Shown here: piece by piece, positions 57,153 to 64,000 of the stretch
Layout: each line of letters begins with the position of its first letter
How positions within the stretch are numbered: the stretch's first letter is position 1
Assembly (NCBI GenBank): GCA_031841125.1
Contig: CM063106.1
Span: 72,900,101 to 72,964,100, forward strand
Direction: 5' to 3'
Length of the DNA: 64,000 nucleotides
Source of the DNA: Acanthococcus lagerstroemiae
Taxonomy: Eukaryota > Arthropoda > Insecta > Hemiptera > Eriococcidae
Notes under the pieces: model-generated
The model's input: the letters and a program-made list of their open reading frames with translations, nothing else
Database searches by the model: none
What the model was told of the DNA's origin: nothing
Made by a program: the position numbers and the translations under genes

Positions 57153-58104
57153 CTGATTGAACCAAAAGAGACCAAAAATGTCACTGCTGGACAAGGCTTA
57201 CAGCATGCCCTCTCATTTCACCATGTGGTTGGCTCAGCGAACGGATCCAAAAAATTAAACTGTGGCGTTTCAGTTCTGTCACTTACGGCGATAAAATACT
57301 TCGAACAACCGAAAATGCCGTCGAATTTCGAATTTTGAGAACAAAATAACCGAATATAACTTCAAAACTGAGTGACACGTTCTCAAACTAAATTAGTAGA
57401 CACGATATTCGAAGCCTTTCACGTAGGCGAAAATCTGTAGCGAGATTCATAACGGTAAATTGATACTGGGAGTAGCTCAAGAAACGAAATGAACCATGCT
57501 GCAATTTTCAGCTCAGTGCATCGCTTCACTTATCTGTATTACTCGGCCGACTAGTTTACTGACTTATCATTCCATCCCTCCACCCCGCACTATCCTTGTA
57601 ATATTAACGATCTGAGAGATGGAAAGAGACATCGACTTTTGATTGCGTTATGTGGAAAAACATAGTCCCCAGCACAGCCAATTCTTATCAGGAGAAAGCC
57701 TGTGCGAATGATTTCAAGTAAGACCGTGTGCTCACTCCGGGCGAGCGTCGTACTTAACTTATCACCGGGGAAATCTTTAAGCCGGCTACTTATGCAGTGA
57801 AATGAACAAGCATTACCTGTCCGAGCTTAATTTTGAATATAATTTTGATATAGCTCTGTACGGCAAGGTCCGGTTTGTACAGACTAGATGAGGTCTATCC
57901 ACAATACATCTATGTTCTAATGTGTATCAAGAATTCGCTTCCGTTCCAAAAACGTCACCAGCCTGCAGTTCGGATTCAAAATAAACGTCGAAAATGTCCG
58001 ACTACCTGCTTTGTGATGCTCGAAAACCATCGTTCCCTCAAGTCCCAAGCTTCTCGCTCGAGACTCTTAATACGAAAAATTGACCCTACAAATTATCATG
58101 CTAC

Positions 58105-58195
58105 ACGCGCAAGATAGAGAGGGAGAAATGAAGAACTGTGTCCAACCAGTCGTATATATATAAGACTGATAACATTATCATCATTATCATTACAG
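58105..58195 (+). repeat. LINE 3' tail remnant
   Basis: Blocks AGAGAGGGAGAAATG and AGACTGATAACATTATCATC match the last part of the LINE at 29965-30860 (AGATAGGGAGAAATGG, AGACTGATAACCTTATCATC). Confidence 0.6.
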
Positions 58196-58264
58196 CTACA
58201 AACCGAAATAGTTAGATTCTATTTTCAATCGGCCAGTACAGTAAAAATAAATATTGTATTTGTC

Positions 58265-58921
58265 GGTATGAATGATAAGAAATAGTTGAAAGAATGCACA
58301 GGGTTAGAAGACAAAACGGTGTGATTATTTGCCTATCATGAAATACAGCAGGCGTTTGTGAACACTGATTGCTGGATAGTCGCGTTAGATCATTCAATGG
58401 CGCCTGTAGATTCTCCTATATGTTTTCATTCTTACGTTCAAGAAGATGCAAAGGCCGACGCTGGCCCCTGTCGAATTGTGAGCTGACTAAACTTGCAAGA
58501 ATGCCTAGCATGGTAAATCTGATACAGGGGCCTGCTTTTTGGATATAGGGGCGAAATGGAACCAGAAAGATCACCAAGAAAATCAGTTCTCGCAGATCCC
58601 ACCCGTAACAATCGCCGGCCAATAACCCCTCCCTCCTTTACATAGAAAGAAGTTGAAATAAATAACGTTGTTCATAATTTTTGCTATTTTCTCGGTTTTT
58701 TTCTCAAGTGAACAATAATTTATAATATTGGCAACACTTTGTACAGTTTTCAATTTTCTCCCGAAAAACCAATAACGGTAGGCGGAATTTTATTGACTTA
58801 GTATGAAAGTTAGACATTTTTTCGGAAAAACAGTTTCTGTATTTTCCGAATGAGAGCTTAGATGCGGAGATACTTTCTTTTTAAATCCATTTTCTTACCC
58901 TTGGAAAATGTGGGAGTCGAA
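58265..58921 (+). repeat. Dispersed repeat, copy 1 of 3
   Basis: Nearly identical over about 655 bp to 62526-63183, and in part to 59989-60233. Marker words are TTATTTGCCTATCATGAAAT, AATGGCGCCTGTAGATTCTC and AGCTTAGATGCGGAG. No open frame, tRNA-like head or inverted ends were found, so the class is unknown. Confidence 0.85.
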
Positions 58922-59076
58922 TCAGCTCTCTTTTTGGCATGGAAAGAAATTTTACCGCAAAGTGAAACTACAAAGAATGTTGATGTGAAATGATTTCCGC
59001 CAATGAAGAAATTTCCAAAAGAAGTGAAGATTGCCACGTGAAAAACTACAAATAATTTATTAATCGACCCCAACAC

Positions 59077-59323
59077 AATTGAGGAACGCACTTCCAAAGT
59101 GACCTAACTGTAAAATTATGATTTCGTAAGTTTTTGTCTTCAACACGCTGTCTTGCCGCGCGAGGGGCATACTTTGCAAAAACAAAAACGACAAATTTTT
59201 TTGAAAGTTGAACTTATATCCGTTACCTACTTTTCTGTTTTGCAGATAAAGTGTTTTGCTCTTGTTTTTCTCAAAACTAAAATTTTGCAGTTAGGTCACT
59301 TTGAAAGTGGGCTCCTCGCAATT
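59077..59323. mobile_element. Short inverted-repeat element, 247 bp
   Basis: Left AATTGAGGAACGCACTTCCA then AAGTGACCTAACTG is the inverse of the right CAGTTAGGTCACTTTGAAAG and CTCCTCGCAATT. The arms extend imperfectly to about 100 bp. No clear target duplication. Confidence 0.65.
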
Positions 59324-59394
59324 CTAATTATTGTATGCCTTCCTTCCCTGCTATTGGAATCTTGATGAGGTGAAATCTGACGAAGAATGAATAA

Positions 59395-59975
59395 AACGGA
59401 TATACCAGAATACCATCGGGCCCATCGTGTATAAATGAGCCCCTTACCGCTACACACCTCATCGACAACTTCCCTGCACACGCGGAGGCTCGAACCTCCA
59501 TTTATGGAGCTCCTTCCTATCCCATACTACATGCACTCACCGATAATCCTCAAGCTGTACAGACAATTCTCCTATTTCTTACCCGTGTCCAAATCACCTC
59601 AAAGGTCTAAATGTACCCCTTACCACTAATTTACTTGTTAGTCACCTACTTGTTACTTATTTTGTGAATTTGTCCTTGTTTTTTATATCACTTCCCGTCT
59701 ATAATACTCCCTTATATACTCGTTAAATATTTTCTTTGTTACTTTACATTTGTTAAATTTTTCTCTTTATTACTTGTTAGTTATTTATTTGTTAATGGTT
59801 ATAGTGAATTATGCCTTTCTTCATATTAGTTTAATTGTACCATTAACTTGCCTTTGTTATTTATATTTTGTATACGGGAACCTAGTCACACATTTTGTTT
59901 TGTAATACGGCTGGACGCTAAAGACCTAGATGTCGGGCGTCGTTAAATAACAAATAAATGATGATGATGATAGTC
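59395..59975 (+). repeat. Possible LINE 3' region
   Basis: A long T-rich stretch with TTACTTGTTA words ends in GGGCGTCGTTAAATAAC, AAATAAA and ATGATGATGATG, typical of a non-LTR 3' tail. No coding part is attached. Confidence 0.4.
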
Positions 59976-59988
59976 GAGCGGTGTGGTT

Positions 59989-60233
59989 ATTTGCCTATCA
60001 CGAAATACAGCAGGTGTTTGTGAACACTGATGCTGGATAGTTGCGTTAGATTATTCAATGGCGCCTATAGATTCTGCTATATGTTTCCATTCTTTCTTTC
60101 AGGAAGATGCGAAGGCCGATGCTGGCCCCTGTCGATTCGTGAGCTGACTAATTTCGCCAGAATGCCTCACATCGCGAATACGCGGGTCTGTTTTTTGGAT
60201 ACAGGGGTGAAATGGAACCGAAAGACCACAATA
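59989..60233 (+). repeat. Dispersed repeat, copy 2 of 3 (partial)
   Basis: Matches the first 240 bp or so of the 58265 copy, from CGGTGTGGTTATTTGCC to GAAATGGAACC. It starts right after the ATGATGATG tail. Confidence 0.8.
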
Positions 60234-60487
60234 TGAAACTCATAAGATCACTTAGTTCGTGTAATAAACTATGGAAAATGCACACATGCTTAACACATTT
60301 CCTCAAGTGTACAATATGTATCCACTACGTTAATCGTTATTAGAACTTTAGCACTGCGACATAAAGCATTATCACATTCACACGAAATCATAATGATGCT
60401 GCAATACTGCATTTAATTAATTTCAAACTTTGAACGCTCGTACCTAAAATGTAACGTAACTAGCCAAGATGGAGTTTTTTTCTGTCA

Positions 60488-60702
60488 CAATACAATTCTA
60501 AGCATAAAAATATTCACTCCGAGCACACTTTTTTATACTTTGTGACAATTCGGTTCAAAAATAATCATTTTTATGCAAAAGTGTTTTTGCATCAGTACAC
60601 AATTCTAGGCAAAAATGTTCACTCCAGACACAATTTTTTACAATTTGTGACAATTTAGTACAAATGCAGTTAGGTTCAAAACTAATAATTTTTACACAAA
60701 AT
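60488..60702 (+). repeat. Diverged tandem duplication
   Basis: Two units of about 106 bp share ACAATTCTA, TTCACTCC and TTTGTGACAATT words. The flanking 60240-60487 and 60703-61015 show no gene. Confidence 0.55.
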
Positions 60703-61015
60703 TTATCTATCAACACACACATGTTATATACACACTACAACAAATTCACGGACTGCTCTGGTACAATTTGTACGGAAAGCACAATAATGCAACATTTTTT
60801 TGCGTAAATTTGTGTTTTTGCTAATTGGGTTTCCTTAAAAGATCATTTGATAGAATGAGACTTCTATTCTGGTCTTAGGTATATAAAAAATTTCAGTAAA
60901 CCGCTTTGAGATACGTGGAACTTTAATTCCTATTTTATCTAAAATGATTGGGTCACTCAAGTTATTGGACAGGAGGTTATTATTAATAGGATACTTACAT
61001 GATATGGAGTGCTTC

Positions 61016-61248
61016 ATGCACACTTGACCTAAGTGACAAAAACTTTTTTTTTTTTCAGGAGAGTGATTTGAAAATATAAATAACATTGTGTTATATACGT
61101 GGCTCAAATGGTTTACGCCATCTAGCGGACTAAAAAAGGAAGTTATTCGTCATTTGCGAGTGTAGCCAGATAGAGGGCATCGAGATCTATAAGAATATAT
61201 GTATTAAACTCATTTTTCGTCAAAATGTCGCTTAGGTCAAGTGTGCAT
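61016..61248. mobile_element. Short inverted-repeat element, 233 bp
   Basis: ATGCACACTTGACCTAAGTG at 61016 and its inverse at 61229-61248 (one mismatch). No clear target duplication. Open frames overlapping it on the - strand are likely chance. Confidence 0.5.
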
Positions 61249-61419
61249 GAGACACTCGATATTTTCCTTCGAACGGAAAGAGACTGGACTTGGTACCCCT
61301 CCTGCAATTCTTCATACAGCAAATCCACATGATAATATTAAAATTGTTCGTTATGTAAATTTTTAAAATCGTTTTTGAATCTGTTCAATTTTGTGATTCA
61401 ATTTAATATGACTTGCCAG

Positions 61420-61873
61420 CAGCGTTACGAACTCACAACTTCAGAGTTGCCTGGGATTGTTTTATAAAAATGCCTAAGATTGCTGGAGACTGTAGGACAT
61501 TTTTGGAACTCAAAGTCGAGTATCTTTTATTTTTCGAATCTAGCACTAGAACTAACACACCAACGTACAACTAAAAACATTACTTCATTAGGCTTTCTAA
61601 GCTGTGGTTTTTAGTTTTATCAACAAAAAGAGACAGCAGACTTGCAGCCAACCAATGAATGAGAGAATGACAGTTCGTAGCTCTCACGCTCTTAGCACGC
61701 AGCAAAATAGCAAACATTCAAAATTCTGAAATGTAAAAAATAAGTGTGCACTGAATTGTAAGATATAGCAAATGCCTAACATTGTATTAAAAATACCTGA
61801 GTGCCGAAAAAATGCCGAAAGAACCTAGAACTGCCTAAGATCTCTGACAGTTGCCGGAGGGTTGGTAACACTG
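61420..61873. mobile_element. hAT-type MITE with an empty-site copy in the window
   Basis: Ends CAGCGTTACGAACTC and the inverse of CAGTGTTACCAACCC (12 of 15 match), with perfect 8-bp duplication CTTGCCAG at 61412-61419 and 61874-61881. A related sequence at 62306-62508 has a single CTTGCCAG (62351-62358) and no insertion. Internal TGCCTAAGAT/TTGCC words repeat near the ends. Confidence 0.93.
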
Positions 61874-62305
61874 CTTGCCAGTGTAGAAGTATCGCGAATT
61901 TTTGAGACGAACACATAAAAAATAATGTCGAAACAACACTTTTAAATTCAGTGGTATAGCCAGGGGAATATAGTCGAGGGAGTCTGGATCCCCTCTGCGA
62001 CTTCATCAAGTAAGAGTTGTCTAATTTTGCACCCTATAGAATTTTTCAAAATTGAGCCCCCGATTCAAAAATGTACTCACGTTGAAAAAAGCTTATCAGT
62101 AAACGCTATGTCATATAGTTTCTACATGGCTCTTGAACTTCGAATCACGTGGTCTCAAAAAACAGATATTGCTGGTTGGTTCCTTTACGCTGAATAGCGT
62201 CCGGTTTAGACTGTAAAGAACAGTCTCTGACCAAAATTTCATACACATGTGCTAACTCGAAGTAAGCACGTTTCCGTCATCGCCCTTTCAATTGTAAATT
62301 TTGAA

Positions 62306-62508
62306 AATCGCTTTTGAATCTGTTCAATTTGGTGATTCAATTTAATATAACTTGCCAGTGTAGCAGTGGGTATCGCGAATTTTTGCGACGAATAAATAAA
62401 AAATAATGTCCAAATAGCACTTTTTAATTCAGTGGTGTAGCCAGGAGAATAGTCGAGGGGGTCTGGATCCACTTTGCGACTTCATCAAGTAGGGGTTTTC
62501 TAACTTTA
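62306..62508 (+). repeat. Second copy of the sequence flanking the 61420 MITE
   Basis: Matches 61364-61419 joined to 61874-62020: TTGAATCTGTTCAATTT, TATCGCGAATTTTTG, CAGTGGTGTAGCCAGG and TTTGCGACTTCATCAAGTA. It preserves the unoccupied insertion site. Confidence 0.85.
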
Positions 62509-62525
62509 GAAAGTAAATATTAGTT

Positions 62526-63183
62526 GGTATGAACGGTAAGAAATAGTTGAAAGAATGCACAGGGTTACAAAATGAAACGGTGTGATTATTTGCCTATCAT
62601 GAAATACAGCAGGCGTTTCTGAATACTGATGCTATATAGTCGCGTTAGATCGTTCAATGGCGCCTGTAGATTCTCCTATATGTTTTCATTCTTACTTTCA
62701 GGAAGATGAAAAGGCCGATGCTGGCCCCTGTCGCATTCTGAGCTGACTAAATTTGCAAGAATGCCTTACATGGTAAATCTGATACAGGGGCCTGCTTCTT
62801 GGATACAGGAGCGAAATGGAACCAGAAAGACCACCAAGAACATCAGCTCTCGCAGGTCCCCCTCGTAACAATCGCCGGCCAGTAACCCCTCCCCTCTTTA
62901 CACAGAAAGAAGCTGAAATAAATAACGTTGTTCATAATTTTTGCTATTTTCTCATTTTTCTTCTCAAGTAAACAATAATTTATAATATTGGTAACACTTT
63001 TTACAATTTTCAGTTTTCCCCCGGAAAACCAATAACGGTAGGCGGAATTTTATTGACTTAGTATGAAAGTTAGACATTTTTTCGGAAAAACAGTTTCTGT
63101 ATTTTCCGAATGAAAGCTTAGATGCGGAGGGATACTTTTTTTTTTATAATCCATTTTCTTGCCCTTGGAGAATGTGAGAGTCA
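62526..63183 (+). repeat. Dispersed repeat, copy 3 of 3
   Basis: Full-length partner of 58265-58921 in the same orientation, differing by scattered substitutions and a few small indels. Confidence 0.85.
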
Positions 63184-63519
63184 AAACACGAAACAAATTC
63201 TCATAAGTAGCAGGATTCGTTAATTTTATCTAATAGTTCTCAAGTTATTGAGAATTTACCTGCCCTTCAAAAGGAACAATAAATAGTCTGGTATTATTCC
63301 CCAACAGCTCCACTGTGTTCAAAAGCGAAGTGGCTCTGAACAGTTACGTACATAAGAAAGTCCTGAAATAGTTCATAATTTTATAAGAAAAACAGAAAAC
63401 GGTTGTAAGTCAAATGAATGCAGCGAGTGGGGCCAGTGAAGAATTTTTTGTAATGGTTTGATAGTTGGGTATAGTTCTTTACTTTATTTCATGTTTTGGG
63501 GTGGAGGATATCCTCGTAT

Positions 63520-63990
63520 TTTTCTAAAATACTTTCAGATACCGTCTATTCTTCAAAACTTTTCAGGTTTTTCGAACTTATTTAACATTGTACAAAGATT
63601 TTTTCAGATTTTATCAAACTTTTAAATGACCTTTTAAGATTTGCTAAAATGAGCATTAATAATGGGCATCAACTTTCTAGCTCGAAGGGGAGGGATATCC
63701 TCATTTTAAGGTTATTATTTCATATACTCCGTAGATAATTCTTCAGACTTTGTCATAGTTTTACAAGATCATTTAAGGCGCTTTAGTATTTTTTAAGACC
63801 CATTCATGCTTGTTTTACACTGTTTCAGAATTATTTAGACCCTATGACATGTCTGGAAGAGTCACAAATAAGTTCAGAAAAACCTTCAAGGGCCTTAAAA
63901 GACACTCAAGATTAAACCCTCCTTTATAAGTGTTAGAACAGTACTGAGAAAGACTGACTCTCAGAAGTGTTAATGAAGCGAAGAATAATA
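63520..63990. repeat. Second polarity-switching degenerate repeat
   Basis: Words such as CTTCAAAACTTTTCAGG and CAAACTTTTAAATGACC up to about 63830, then reverse-type words (GTCTGGAAGAGTCAC, CCTTCAAGGGCCTTAAAAG). Same character as 36180-39680, cut by the window end. Confidence 0.5.
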
Positions 63991-64000
63991 TCAAGAAGTC

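Overview
This is eukaryotic DNA, most likely from an arthropod and probably an insect. It has split genes with GT-AG introns (some of only 89-109 bp), AT-rich intergenic sequence, and several kinds of non-LTR retrotransposon, tRNA-derived SINE and DNA transposon remnant. The species cannot be named from the sequence alone. There are no operons, CRISPR arrays, rRNA genes or convincing functional tRNA genes.

Two host genes are well supported and converge. (1) The left edge (1-7254, + strand) holds the last six exons of a transferrin-family gene. They give about 193 residues up to a stop, and every exon phase agrees. (2) A two-exon class A GPCR lies on the - strand, with exon 1 at 32305-32655 and exon 2 at 13822-14640. 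Joined, it encodes 389 residues with all seven helices, a DRY box and an NPxxY motif, and it resembles the free fatty acid receptor 4 (GPR120) group. Its single coding intron is 17.7 kb and packed with transposons. A few short open stretches with splice-like borders are listed as weak exon candidates.

Most of the rest is mobile DNA. Elements with 8-bp target duplications and hAT-like ends are common: 2148-6220 (inside a transferrin intron), 24474-24679, 36312-36486, 38510-38725, 47302-50770, 51295-51751, 51936-52077 and 61420-61873. For the last one, an unoccupied copy of the target lies at 62351-62358. Several carry dense arrays of their own short, mostly self-complementary word near the ends. 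A second family, built on GGGTAAC/GTTACCC words with CCCGATGCGC-type inverted ends, occurs at six loci, often as head-to-tail dimers, and one dimer splits a LINE reading frame. Other inverted-repeat elements lie at 7809-9153, 34885-35823, 40853-41850, 43805-44828 and 59077-59323.

LINE remnants, RTE-like in their endonuclease/RT, are at 7593-10262, 17095-18300, 21000-24400, 29965-30860, 47510-49930 and 54760-54990, and all are broken. A tRNA-derived SINE is present at 9164, 14955 and 41258, with clear target duplications at two sites. The region 36180-39680 is a long degenerate repeat whose strand polarity reverses near 36800; a shorter version is at 63520-63990. The right end (58-63 kb) carries three copies of an unclassified dispersed repeat of up to about 655 bp.
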